From positions 1 through 37,248 of the forward strand of contig JAJRTL010000466.1 of NCBI GenBank assembly GCA_024278315.1: 37,248 nucleotides of DNA, written 5' to 3'. The notes below the pieces were generated by a model. It was not told the origin of the DNA. It worked only from the letters and a program-made list of their open reading frames with translations, and ran no database searches. The translations under genes were made by a program, and so were the position numbers. Within the stretch, counting starts at the first letter, position 1, and every line of letters begins with the position of its first letter. Of this stretch, positions 8,701 to 16,663 are shown piece after piece. The stretch comes from Planctomycetota bacterium. GTDB taxonomy: Bacteria; Planctomycetota; UBA1135; GCA-002748355.

Positions 8701-9747
8701 TCATTGCAGCGAACGGGTCCGTATCAAGCGGGATCCCTGAGTGATCCCGGCGAGCTTGGGGCTGGCCAGGAACTCTGCAAGCACCCCTTCGAGCCGCCGC
8801 ACCCTGTCTTCGAAAAGAGAAGCAACGAAGAGCGTCGATCCACTCCCCGAGAGACAGAATCTCGGAAGACCCTCCTGATCCAGAAGTCCGCGCAGCGTTC
8901 TGAGCACAGGGCTGGCTTCGAATGCGGCTGGTTCGAGATCATTGAAGAAGCCGATCGTCCAATCTCCGACATCGCAGCCCTGGTCCAGATGCTCGAGGAA
9001 GGCCTCTGCAGCGAAGGCATCGAGGGAGTCATCGACTCGCCTCTTTCCTTCGATCGCCGCGATTTCGAAAGCCGAACGACCAGTTGCTGAGCTTAGGTCG
9101 CTTGTCACCGGCGTAAAGCCCCCCCGAGCTTCCGATGCAGCGACCGGGGACTCGCGGTCGGAGACATGTGCAAAGACCTCTCCGGTGGGACAGGGAAATC
9201 CAGGAAAGAGCAGCAGGTAGTGAAGGGGCGGTCCACCCTGGATGGGATGGATCTGATCCCCTCGACCCTCCGCCCAGGCGCGTCCCCCATGGAGGAAGAA
9301 GGGGACGTCTGCGCCGAGGGCTCCTGCGATGTCCAGGATGACGGGGGCTCTCGACGACAGGCCGTGATGCTCGCAGAGGAGACGCAGGGCGGCAGCCGCA
9401 TCGCTGGAACCACCGCCGAGCCCGGCTCCGGAGGGGATGCGCTTGGAAAGCGCGAAGTGGCCAGACGCATCCAGGCCGGTGGCCGCAGAGAACGAACGCG
9501 CAGCCTTCAAGACCAGGTTGTCCTGTTCGGGCGGTAGAGGGAGTCCGGCCCCAGGCCCCGTCCCTGCCAAGCCTCCGCCCTCATCGTAATGACTCACCGT
9601 GAGCCGCGCGGGGCCGCCCTGTCCAGGCTCGTAGTCCAGATCATCGCCGAAGTGGAGAGCGTCGAAGATCGTCCACAGGCTGTGGTAGCCATCCTCTCGC
9701 AGCCCCAAGACCCGCAGGCAGAGATTGACCTTGGCCGGGGCCTTCAT
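8701..9747 (-). CDS. ispE: 4-diphosphocytidyl-2-C-methyl-D-erythritol kinase
   Basis: ATP-dependent kinase of the MEP isoprenoid pathway (GHMP superfamily). The N-terminal MKAPAKVNLCLRVLGLREDGYH is diagnostic, followed by the glycine-rich ATP loop PSGAGLGGGSSDAAA (105-119) and the C-terminal GHMP motif CLSGSGSTLF. At 348 residues it is longer than the roughly 285-310 usual for the family; the extra length sits around 45-75 (Gly/Pro-rich) and 195-240. The ATG at 9747 overlaps the panC stop as ATGA, so the two are likely translationally coupled. Confidence 0.95.
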   Translation of the reverse strand: MKAPAKVNLCLRVLGLREDGYHSLWTIFDALHFGDDLDYEPGQGGPARLTVSHYDEGGGLAGTGPGAGLPLPPEQDNLVLKAARSFSAATGLDASGHFALSKRIPSGAGLGGGSSDAAAALRLLCEHHGLSSRAPVILDIAGALGADVPFFLHGGRAWAEGRGDQIHPIQGGPPLHYLLLFPGFPCPTGEVFAHVSDRESPVAASEARGGFTPVTSDLSSATGRSAFEIAAIEGKRRVDDSLDAFAAEAFLEHLDQGCDVGDWTIGFFNDLEPAAFEASPVLRTLRGLLDQEGLPRFCLSGSGSTLFVASLFEDRVRRLEGVLAEFLASPKLAGITQGSRLIRTRSLQ

Positions 9748-10589
9748 CGTGGGTTCAGGAGCAGGTTGTCGAGGAGACGGACCCCACCGATCTTTGCCAC
9801 GAGCAACATGCGCGCGCGGCCTGGGTGCGAGTCCAAGGACTCGACCCGACCGAAGTCGAGTTCATCCCGAACCTCGACGTACTCCACCTCGAAGTCACCC
9901 GCCAGGCGCTCCTTCACGCTCGCGCAGAGCCGCGCCACATCGGCCTGACCGTGGCGCACACTCTTCCGGGCTTGTGACAAGGCCTCGTGGATCCGCGCCG
10001 CGAGGCCGCGATCCGCACCACTCAGGAAGCGGTTGCGCGAGGACATGGCCAGCCCATCGGCTTCGCGCTCGATCGGACAGGCATGAAGCTCGACCGGAAA
10101 GCCGAGGTCCTGGACCATCCGGCGCAGCACGCAGACCTGCTGGAAGTCCTTCCAACCGAAGTAGGCGCGATCCGGTTGGAAGAGGTGGAAGAGCTTGGCC
10201 ACGACCGTGCAGACACCATCGAAATGACCGGGGCGACGCTCACCCTCGAGCACCTGCGTCACCTCTCCTTGGATCACGACCGCCGTGCAGAAGCCCTCGG
10301 GATACAGGTCCCCGACCTCGCCCACGAAGACATGATCCACAGAGAGGCCCTCGAGCTTCTCCAGATCCGCTTCTTCGGTCCGAGGGTACTTCGAGAGATC
10401 TTCGCGGGCACCGAACTGAAGCGGGTTGACGAAGATGCTCACGGCAACGGCGTCGTTCTCCTCCTGAGCGCGACGAACCAGGCTCAGATGGCCGTCGTGC
10501 AGCGCGCCCATCGTCGGCACGAAGCCGAGGCTGCCGCGACTCTCCGCGAGCCCTTGCGCGAGCGCGGCCTGCGTGCGGTAGATCTTCAC
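9744..10589 (-). CDS. panC: Pantothenate synthetase
   Basis: Condenses pantoate and beta-alanine with ATP in the coenzyme A pathway. The 281-residue product has the HIGH-type motif PTMGALHDGH (25-34), then VSIFVNPLQFG, PGHFDGVCTVVAKLF, YFGWKDFQQ and the KMSKS-like MSSRNRFLS. The frame is open far upstream, but the GTG at 10589 is chosen because AGAGGGG lies just before it and it overlaps the folK TGA as GTGA. The stop overlaps the ispE start. A Planctomycetota-like arrangement is plausible but the folK-panC pairing is also common elsewhere. Confidence 0.95.
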   Translation of the reverse strand: MKIYRTQAALAQGLAESRGSLGFVPTMGALHDGHLSLVRRAQEENDAVAVSIFVNPLQFGAREDLSKYPRTEEADLEKLEGLSVDHVFVGEVGDLYPEGFCTAVVIQGEVTQVLEGERRPGHFDGVCTVVAKLFHLFQPDRAYFGWKDFQQVCVLRRMVQDLGFPVELHACPIEREADGLAMSSRNRFLSGADRGLAARIHEALSQARKSVRHGQADVARLCASVKERLAGDFEVEYVEVRDELDFGRVESLDSHPGRARMLLVAKIGGVRLLDNLLLNPR

Positions 10590-11143
10590 GATTCCCCTCT
10601 TGGCCGATCGACGATCCGACCCTGCGGACTTCGCGCCGACATCTCTTGTTGATTGTGCATCTGGATCCCCTCCGGTCCCGCCACTCTCTCGAGTGCCCCA
10701 CGTCCTTCTTCGAGGTGGCCGTCGGGAAAGAAGCGGTGCAAGCCCTCGAGCTCTGCGAGAGGCCTCCACACGAAGGCCCTTCCCTGCATGCGCGGATGCG
10801 GTAGCGAGAGCGCTGGCGAGCGTAGCAGGATTCCCTCCACAGCCAAGAGATCCAGATCCAGGCATCGCGGGGCGTTGCGCGGCGCATCCGCTGGGCGTCC
10901 GACATCGCGCTCGATGCGCTTGCAAAGGGCGAGGAGGTCCCAGGGGTCCCGGGCTCCGCGGCATTCGATCACCGCGTTCAGGTAGGGCAGGTCCTGGCAC
11001 CCACCCAAGGGCTCGCTCTCCCAGAGCCCACTGGCAGCGCACCACTCGATCCTGCCCTGCCCCAGGCCTTCGATCCCCAACTGCAGCGAGGCCAGCCGGT
11101 CTCCGAGATTGGATCCCAGGGCAATCATACAGGCACGCGCCAT
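10586..11143 (-). CDS. folK: 2-amino-4-hydroxy-6-hydroxymethyldihydropteridine diphosphokinase
   Basis: Transfers pyrophosphate from ATP to the pterin in folate synthesis. Diagnostic segments are the N-terminal IALGSNLGDR, YLNAVIECRG, the RCLDLDLL metal site, LPHPRMQGRAFVWRPLAEL, and the usual spacing between them. Length 185 aa is slightly above the usual 160-170 because of a polar tail after residue 160 that contains the folK/panC overlap. Starts at ATG 11143, 18 bp after the pssA stop. Confidence 0.93.
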   Translation of the reverse strand: MARACMIALGSNLGDRLASLQLGIEGLGQGRIEWCAASGLWESEPLGGCQDLPYLNAVIECRGARDPWDLLALCKRIERDVGRPADAPRNAPRCLDLDLLAVEGILLRSPALSLPHPRMQGRAFVWRPLAELEGLHRFFPDGHLEEGRGALERVAGPEGIQMHNQQEMSARSPQGRIVDRPRGES

Positions 11144-11161
11144 GGATCAAGGTCTCCGCGA

Positions 11162-12166
11162 TCAGTTGCCGGTACGCGAACCCGGCCCATGGACGATCCC
11201 CGGATCCTCGGGGGCAGCACCCGTGCCACCTCCCTCCAGATCCTCCCCATCCAGTGGATCCTCGCCGAGATCCAGATCCGCGCACGGCGTCTTGGGCTTG
11301 CCAAAGACGCTCTGCCAGATCGCAAGGACAGGTCCCGAGAGCAGGTAGAGGCTGCACAGCACGATGAGGGTCTCATGCCAGGCAAAGGGAACCATGAGAA
11401 GAAGGAAGATGGCTCCGGCCAGGGCCGGGAAAGACTTCTTGCCCTTGAGCAGGCTGTTGAGCAGGTGCGGATAGGGCAGGTTGCTGACCATCAAGAGCCC
11501 ACACCCGATCATCGCGATGGGGATGGAGATGTTCACCCAGTTGTAGATCCCTGGGAACAACTGGGCCACGAGAGGCGAGCTCTCGGGATCCAATCCGGTC
11601 GAGGAGAAGAGGATCAAGGACGCGATCACCGCAGCGGCGGCTGGTGAGGGCAGGCCCTTGAAACCCAGGTGGCTCTCTTCTTCGAGGCCTTCGGTTTCGA
11701 CGTTGAAGCGGGCCAGACGCAGGATGGCACAGAGGGCGTAGAGCGCAGCGCAGAGGTAGGAGAACTTGGGCGGAAGGTCGGGGAAGAAGATGTCGAACGC
11801 GAACTTGCCGAGCAGCGCTGGCGTGGCGCCGAAGGTGATGGCATCGGCCAGGCTGTCGAGCTGGGCACCGAAGTCCGTGGCCTGATCCGTCAGGCGGGCG
11901 ACCTTGCCATCCAAGGCGTCGAAGAACATGGCCAGGAAGATGAGCATGCAGGCGCCCATGACCATGTGCAGGATCTCGGGAGTCACCGGAACCTCACCCG
12001 GTTCCACCGTGGCCAGAGACCTGCCGAAGAGCTCGCTCGCATCCACGATCCAGGCGATGGCCAGGAAACCGCAGAAGGCATTGCCCAGCGTCAGCAGACT
12101 CGGCAGGAAGGGGACTCCCTTCAGGCGACGGAAGGGCCTGCGACGTTTTCTCTGTGAAGTTTTCAT
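11162..12166 (-). CDS. pssA: CDP-diacylglycerol--serine O-phosphatidyltransferase
   Basis: Integral membrane enzyme making phosphatidylserine, the precursor of phosphatidylethanolamine. The CDP-alcohol phosphatidyltransferase signature is complete: Asp86-Gly87, Ala90-Arg91, Gly100, Asp104 and Asp108. Several hydrophobic segments follow (for example FSYLCAALYALCAILRL and AIFLLLMVPFAW). LPSLLTLGNAFCGFLAI at 21-37 is the typical PssA entry segment. A basic N-terminal tail (SQRKRRRPFRR) and an acidic C-terminal tail of about 45 residues flank the core. It is the first gene of the minus-strand run that continues to aroK. A 105-bp gap separates it from the divergent deoC. Confidence 0.92.
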   Translation of the reverse strand: MKTSQRKRRRPFRRLKGVPFLPSLLTLGNAFCGFLAIAWIVDASELFGRSLATVEPGEVPVTPEILHMVMGACMLIFLAMFFDALDGKVARLTDQATDFGAQLDSLADAITFGATPALLGKFAFDIFFPDLPPKFSYLCAALYALCAILRLARFNVETEGLEEESHLGFKGLPSPAAAAVIASLILFSSTGLDPESSPLVAQLFPGIYNWVNISIPIAMIGCGLLMVSNLPYPHLLNSLLKGKKSFPALAGAIFLLLMVPFAWHETLIVLCSLYLLSGPVLAIWQSVFGKPKTPCADLDLGEDPLDGEDLEGGGTGAAPEDPGIVHGPGSRTGN

Positions 12167-12271
12167 GCGCCCCTGATTCTATGCCCGTTCCGCCCAAATG
12201 GGGCTTCCAAAAGAGGCTCTTGAAGGCCCGGCACTGGAACCGCCAGCGTCGGGACCTAGGATCCTTCCCCC

Positions 12272-13207
12272 ATGAGCACCTCGAGTCCCCACGGTCCCGG
12301 AAGCCCCCTCTCGGTCCCCCTCACGGAGATCCAGAGCCTCCACGTCGATGAGGTCGGTCTCCTGGAGCGTGCCGCTGACCTGGGCCGTCGGTCCCTCAAG
12401 CGCGAAACCAAGCGGGAAGCGATCCAACGCGCCGTCTCGATGATCGACCTCACGACCCTGGAGGGCTCCGACTCGGTCGGGCGCGTGCGCAGCCTGTGCC
12501 GCAAGGCCCTCGACCCGGCACCCGGCATGGACCTGCCGCCCGCCGCGGCCGTCTGCGTCTATCCGAGATTGGTCGCCACTGCCGTGGCGGAGCTTGAGGG
12601 AACGCCGGTGGCGGTCGCATCGGTCAGCTCGGGCTTTCCCGCGGGCCAGGTGCCGCTGGACGTCAAGCTGGCCGACACGCGCTTCGCGGTGGAGTCCGGC
12701 GCCGACGAGATCGACATCGTCATCCCCCGCGGCGCCTTCCTGGGCGGCGAGTACCAACTCGTGCACGACGAAGTCGCGGCCCTCAAGGAGGCGGCCGGAC
12801 CTGCGCACCTCAAGGTGATCCTCGAGACCGGGGAGCTCGGGAGTTTCGAGAACATTGCCCGGGCCGCATGGATCGCCTGCGAGGCCGGTGCGGATTTCAT
12901 CAAGACCAGCACAGGCAAGGTCTCCCTCAACTCGACGCCTGCGACCTGCCTCTGCATGCTGCGCATCGTCGGCGAGTTCGAGCGCAGGACCGGCAAGCGG
13001 ATCGGCGTCAAGGTCGCCGGAGGGATCCGCAATGCGAAACAAGCTTTGCACTACCTCGTCCTCGTGCATGAGACGCTGGGCGCCGACTGGCTGTCCAACC
13101 GTTGGTTCCGCATCGGCGCCAGCTCGCTCATGAACGACTTGATCCGTCAGTGGATCAAGCAAACCAGGGGCTCCTATGTAGGACGCAATGATTTCAGCAA
13201 GGACTAG
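12272..13207 (+). CDS. deoC: Deoxyribose-phosphate aldolase
   Basis: Cleaves 2-deoxyribose 5-phosphate to acetaldehyde and glyceraldehyde 3-phosphate. The catalytic set is present: Asp148 in DEIDIVI, the Schiff-base Lys211 in FIKTSTGK, and Lys247 in GVKVAGGI. The 311-residue product is of the long type seen in animals and many bacteria (the E. coli type is about 250), with an N-terminal helical extension of about 50 residues. First gene of a three-gene plus-strand operon; the downstream dehydrogenase would oxidise the acetaldehyde formed. Starts at ATG 12272. Confidence 0.95.
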   Translation: MSTSSPHGPGSPLSVPLTEIQSLHVDEVGLLERAADLGRRSLKRETKREAIQRAVSMIDLTTLEGSDSVGRVRSLCRKALDPAPGMDLPPAAAVCVYPRLVATAVAELEGTPVAVASVSSGFPAGQVPLDVKLADTRFAVESGADEIDIVIPRGAFLGGEYQLVHDEVAALKEAAGPAHLKVILETGELGSFENIARAAWIACEAGADFIKTSTGKVSLNSTPATCLCMLRIVGEFERRTGKRIGVKVAGGIRNAKQALHYLVLVHETLGADWLSNRWFRIGASSLMNDLIRQWIKQTRGSYVGRNDFSKD

Positions 13208-13222
13208 GGACGGGAGAGAGAG

Positions 13223-14701
13223 ATGGACAGCACGGGCCTGAGGCCGCCACATCCGATGGCAGAAACTCCGCCGAGCTTCGAATACGCTACCGCGCTCGAA
13301 GATGCCTCCTTGGCAAAGATCGCACCCCGCCAACTGCTCTACATCGATGGCAAGTGGATCCGACCGGGCGGCAACCGCTACTTCCTGGCCATCAACCCGG
13401 CCGACGAGAGCCAGCTCTGCGAGATCGCCGATGCCAGCTCCAAGGATGTCGACAAGGCCGTCGCTGCGGCGCGGCGCGCGCTCCCCGCATGGGCCGCGCT
13501 GCCGGCCGCCGAGCGGGCGCGCCTGCTCTACGCCGTCTCCCGCATCCTGCAGGAGCGCAGCCGCGAGTTCGCCGTGCTGGAGACCCTCGACAACGGCAAG
13601 CCGATCCGCGAGTCGCGGGACGTCGACGTCCCGCTGGCCGCGCAGCATTTCTTCTACTATGCGGGTTGGGCCGACAAGCTCGAGTATGCGCGACCGGGGC
13701 ATCGTGCCCCCAAGCCGGTCGGCGTCTGCGGCCAGATCATCCCCTGGAACTTCCCGCTCATGATGTCCGCATGGAAGCTGGCCCCAGCGCTGGCCTGCGG
13801 CAATACAGTCATCCTGAAGCCCGCCGAGACCTCTTCTCTGACCCCCATCAGACTCATGGAGATCTTCGACGATGCGGGCTTCCCTCCGGGCGTGGTCAAC
13901 CTCGTCACCGGCGGCCCCAAGACCGGAGCGGCCCTGGCCTCGCATCCGGACCTGGACAAGATCGCCTTCACCGGCAGCACGGGAGTCGGCAAACAGATCC
14001 AGGCACACGCGGCCCGGACCGGCGCGCGCACGACGCTCGAGCTCGGCGGCAAGGCAGCGCACATCATCATGGATGACGCTCCGCTGCACGAAGCGGTCGA
14101 GGGCATCGTCAAGGGCATCTGGTTCAATCAGGGCCAGGTCTGCTGCGCGGGTTCACGGCTGCTGGTCCAGGAAGGCATCGAGGGTGAGCTGGTGCGCCTC
14201 CTGGAGGAACGACTCGCCCAGGTCCGCGTCGGCGATCCACTGGACAAGAACACCGACCTCGGCGCGATCAACTCGAGAGCGCAGCTCGAGAAGATCCAGA
14301 GCTACCTGGAGATCGGCAAGAGCGAGGGAGCGCGTCGCCATGGCTCGGACGCCAGGCTACCGGACAAGGGATTCTGGTGCTCGCCCTGCTTCTTCACGCA
14401 GGTCACCAACAACATGCGGATCGCGCGCGAGGAGATCTTTGGTCCCGTGCTCAGTGTTCTGACATTCCGAACACCCGAAGAAGCCATCAGCAAGGCCAAC
14501 GACACGCTCTATGGTCTCTCGGCCGGTGTGTGGACCGACAAGGGCAGTCGCATCTTCAAGATGATCGACCAGCTCCAGGCCGGCGTCGTCTGGGCCAACA
14601 CCTTCAATCGCTTCGATCCAGCGAGTCCCTTTGGGGGTTACAAAGAGAGCGGCTATGGGCGGGAAGGTGGTCGCCAGGGCCTCTTCCCCTACCTGGCTTG
14701 A
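13223..14701 (+). CDS. Aldehyde dehydrogenase, catalytically complete
   Basis: NAD(P)-dependent oxidation of an aldehyde to the acid. The 492-residue protein has all core residues: Asn176 in PWNFP, LKPAE (198-202), the GSTGVGK loop (251-257), the general base Glu273 in LELGG, the nucleophile Cys307 in GQVCCAG, and EEIFGPVLSV and PFGGYKESGYGRE near the end. It follows deoC by 15 bp with a good GGGAGAGAGAG ribosome site. Acetaldehyde from DeoC is the likely substrate, giving acetate; this comes from operon context, not from a substrate-specific motif. The next gene encodes a partial ALDH fold, so the pair may form a heteromer. Confidence 0.93.
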   Translation: MDSTGLRPPHPMAETPPSFEYATALEDASLAKIAPRQLLYIDGKWIRPGGNRYFLAINPADESQLCEIADASSKDVDKAVAAARRALPAWAALPAAERARLLYAVSRILQERSREFAVLETLDNGKPIRESRDVDVPLAAQHFFYYAGWADKLEYARPGHRAPKPVGVCGQIIPWNFPLMMSAWKLAPALACGNTVILKPAETSSLTPIRLMEIFDDAGFPPGVVNLVTGGPKTGAALASHPDLDKIAFTGSTGVGKQIQAHAARTGARTTLELGGKAAHIIMDDAPLHEAVEGIVKGIWFNQGQVCCAGSRLLVQEGIEGELVRLLEERLAQVRVGDPLDKNTDLGAINSRAQLEKIQSYLEIGKSEGARRHGSDARLPDKGFWCSPCFFTQVTNNMRIAREEIFGPVLSVLTFRTPEEAISKANDTLYGLSAGVWTDKGSRIFKMIDQLQAGVVWANTFNRFDPASPFGGYKESGYGREGGRQGLFPYLA

Positions 14702-14718
14702 GCAAGAGGAACAGCACC

Positions 14719-15615
14719 ATGGCCAAGGAAACTCCAGACGCTCCGATCCACAAGACCTACAAGCTCTTCATCGGCGGGGCCTTCCCCCGCAGTGAGTCGG
14801 GCCGGACACTGCCGATCGAAGGGCGCGCGGCCAAGGGCAGGAAGGGCTGCGTCGCCCAGATCTGTCGTGGCTCGCGCAAGGATCTGCGCAACGCGGTCGA
14901 CATCGCTCGCGGAGCGCAGCCGGGCTGGCATAAGGCCACAGGTCTCCTGCGGGGACAGATCCTCTATCGCATCGCCGAGATGCTAGCCGCCCGCAGCGGC
15001 GAGTTCGAGGACCTGCTCTGCGACTACCGCCTGGCGACCCCCGCGCAGGCCAAACAAGAGGTCAGCCTCTCGGCCCAGCGTCTCCTCTGGTATGCGGGTT
15101 GGTGCGACAAGCTGAGTCAGGTGAGTGGCTCGGTCAACACGGTCAATGGACCCTACTTCGACTTCTCCTTTCCCGAAGCCCAGGGCGTCGTCGCCATCCT
15201 GCCACCCGAGAAGCCCTGCCTGCTGGGCCTGGTCTCCACGCTGGCACCCGTCCTCGTACCTGGCAACAGCGCCGTCGTCGTCTCGAGCATCGAGACCGGC
15301 CCCCTGGTGCTGACCTTCGCCGAGGTCCTGGCCACCAGCGACGTCCCCGCAGGTGTCATCAACCTCATCACCGCGGATCGCGAAGAGGTCATCCCCACGC
15401 TCGCCTCCCACCGCGAGATCAACGCCAACTTCCTGGCCTGTGCCGGCGAAGTCGATCTCACAGAGATGCGCACCCAGGCCGCCGACCACGTCAAGCGAAG
15501 CCTCGACCTCCCCTCCCACGGCCAGGCCTGGTGGAAGGGCCCCGAAGCCCAGGACCTCACCTGGATCGAAACCTTCTGCGAACTCAAGACCGCCTGGCAC
15601 CCCATGGGCTATTGA
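14719..15615 (+). CDS. Aldehyde dehydrogenase-like protein lacking the catalytic domain
   Basis: The 298-residue product follows the ALDH N-terminal, NAD-binding half (YKLFIGGAFPRSESG, LLWYAGWCDKL, VVAILPPEKP, VPAGVINLIT) up to the position of the GSTxVG loop, where it reads LACAGEVDLTEM instead. The catalytic domain is then absent: there is no ELGGK, no GQxC nucleophile and no EEIFGP. A short C-terminal tail, WIETFCELKTAWHPMGY, resembles the oligomerisation tail of two-domain ALDH16 proteins. Starts at ATG 14719, with AGAGGAAC upstream, 17 bp after the complete ALDH. The conserved reading frame and intact tail argue for a real pseudoenzyme partner rather than a decayed gene. Confidence 0.85.
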   Translation: MAKETPDAPIHKTYKLFIGGAFPRSESGRTLPIEGRAAKGRKGCVAQICRGSRKDLRNAVDIARGAQPGWHKATGLLRGQILYRIAEMLAARSGEFEDLLCDYRLATPAQAKQEVSLSAQRLLWYAGWCDKLSQVSGSVNTVNGPYFDFSFPEAQGVVAILPPEKPCLLGLVSTLAPVLVPGNSAVVVSSIETGPLVLTFAEVLATSDVPAGVINLITADREEVIPTLASHREINANFLACAGEVDLTEMRTQAADHVKRSLDLPSHGQAWWKGPEAQDLTWIETFCELKTAWHPMGY

Positions 15616-15626
15616 ACCGCCTGAAG

Positions 15627-15645
15627 AAAAGGGACGGGTCCTTTT
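15627..15645. terminator. Bidirectional terminator hairpin
   Basis: AAAAGGGAC and GTCCTTTT form an 8-bp stem with one bulged G and a two-base loop, lying between the convergent ends of the ALDH-like gene (15615) and osmC (15675). The A/T arms provide U tracts in both directions. Confidence 0.6.
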
Positions 15646-15674
15646 GCGCACATCAGCACGAGCACGCAAGTCCT

Positions 15675-16094
15675 TCAGGCCTCCAACTCTCCCCACCCGA
15701 AGTGGATCGGCACCTCGATGTCGGGGTGCAGGCTCTGTTGCACGGGACAAGTCCTGGCGGCCGATTCGAGCCGCTGCTGGTCCTTGGCATCCCATCCTGC
15801 GGGCAGGCTGAAATCGACCTCGATCTTGCCGATGCGCCGCAGGGGATCCGCCACCATGTGCTTGGTGATGCGAACGCGCGAGCCCTCGAGAGGTAGACCG
15901 TCTCTTTGCGCGACGATCCCCATGATCGTGATCATGCAGGCGCCCAAGGCCGTGGCCGCGAGATCCGTAGGTGAGAAGCTCTCCCCCTTCCCCTGGTTGT
16001 CGACAGGGGCATCGGTCTGCAGCTGCGTGAGCGAAGGACCATGCTCGGCCTTCGTGCGCAGCGAGCCTTCGTAGACGATCTTGATCTCGACCAT
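15675..16094 (-). CDS. OsmC-family peroxidase
   Basis: OsmC/Ohr proteins reduce organic hydroperoxides through two cysteines in the cytoplasm. Both are present: Cys53 in LGACMITIMG and Cys116 in ARTCPVQQSLHPDIEVPI. The segment SFSPTDLAATALGAC is typical. The 139-residue length is normal. It reads as a YhfA/OsmC-like member rather than Ohr. It is the last gene of the selA-selD-EVE-osmC run, 60 bp after the EVE gene. Both key positions are Cys, not Sec. Confidence 0.9.
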   Translation of the reverse strand: MVEIKIVYEGSLRTKAEHGPSLTQLQTDAPVDNQGKGESFSPTDLAATALGACMITIMGIVAQRDGLPLEGSRVRITKHMVADPLRRIGKIEVDFSLPAGWDAKDQQRLESAARTCPVQQSLHPDIEVPIHFGWGELEA

Positions 16095-16154
16095 TTCACT
16101 TCACCTCGTTCGTAAGCGAGACTCGGTCCCTGACCTCCCACGCGCACGCAGGTC

Positions 16155-16646
16155 TCAGGACTTCTTGCCCGGCTTGCGCCGCCCGAGCTTCAGGATGTGC
16201 TTCCACTCGGCAGCACTGACCGGCTGGATCGAGAGACGTGAACCCTTGCGCACCAGCATCATATCCTGGAGAGCAGGGTCTTCCTTGACCTCTTTCAGCG
16301 TCACGGGCCTTGGCAGTCTCTCCTGGAAGCGGATATGCACCCAGAACCAGCGTGGGTTCTCGGGATCACTCTTGGGATCGAAGTACTTGGCCTCGGGATC
16401 GAACTGCGTCTCGTCCGGAGCTCCTTCGCCCACGACTTCGCAGACGCCGACCACGGCCATGGGTGCAACACGCGAGTGATAGAAGAGGACTCCGTCGCCC
16501 TTCTTGATCTCATCGCGCAGGAGATTGCGCGCCTGGTAGTTGCGGATCCCATCCCAGGGCTCCACTCCATCCCGCTCCATGTCATCGATGCTGTAGGCGT
16601 CCGGCTCGGACTTGAAGAGCCAGTATTGCTTTTTCCTTGCTGCCAT
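16155..16646 (-). CDS. EVE domain protein
   Basis: EVE domains (PUA-like fold, relatives of human THYN1) bind modified bases in nucleic acid. The start YWLFKSEPDAYSIDDM is diagnostic, followed by WDGIRNYQARNLLRDEIKKGDGVLFYHS and VVGVCEVVGEGAPD. The 163-residue length fits, and a Lys/Arg-rich tail ends the protein. It lies 17 bp downstream of selD and is probably co-transcribed with it. A functional link to selenium is not evident. Confidence 0.92.
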   Translation of the reverse strand: MAARKKQYWLFKSEPDAYSIDDMERDGVEPWDGIRNYQARNLLRDEIKKGDGVLFYHSRVAPMAVVGVCEVVGEGAPDETQFDPEAKYFDPKSDPENPRWFWVHIRFQERLPRPVTLKEVKEDPALQDMMLVRKGSRLSIQPVSAAEWKHILKLGRRKPGKKS

Positions 16647-16663
16647 CTTGGTGTTTGCGTGGG

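Noticed and set aside
9744-11357. Long minus frame that would extend panC upstream through folK and pssA
   Set aside because: folK and pssA are real in other frames; the GTG at 10589 has a ribosome site and gives normal PanC length.
12167-12271. Promoters in the 105-bp pssA-deoC gap
   Set aside because: Only weak boxes were seen (for example TGGAAC with TAGGAT at about 16-bp spacing); not strong enough to list.
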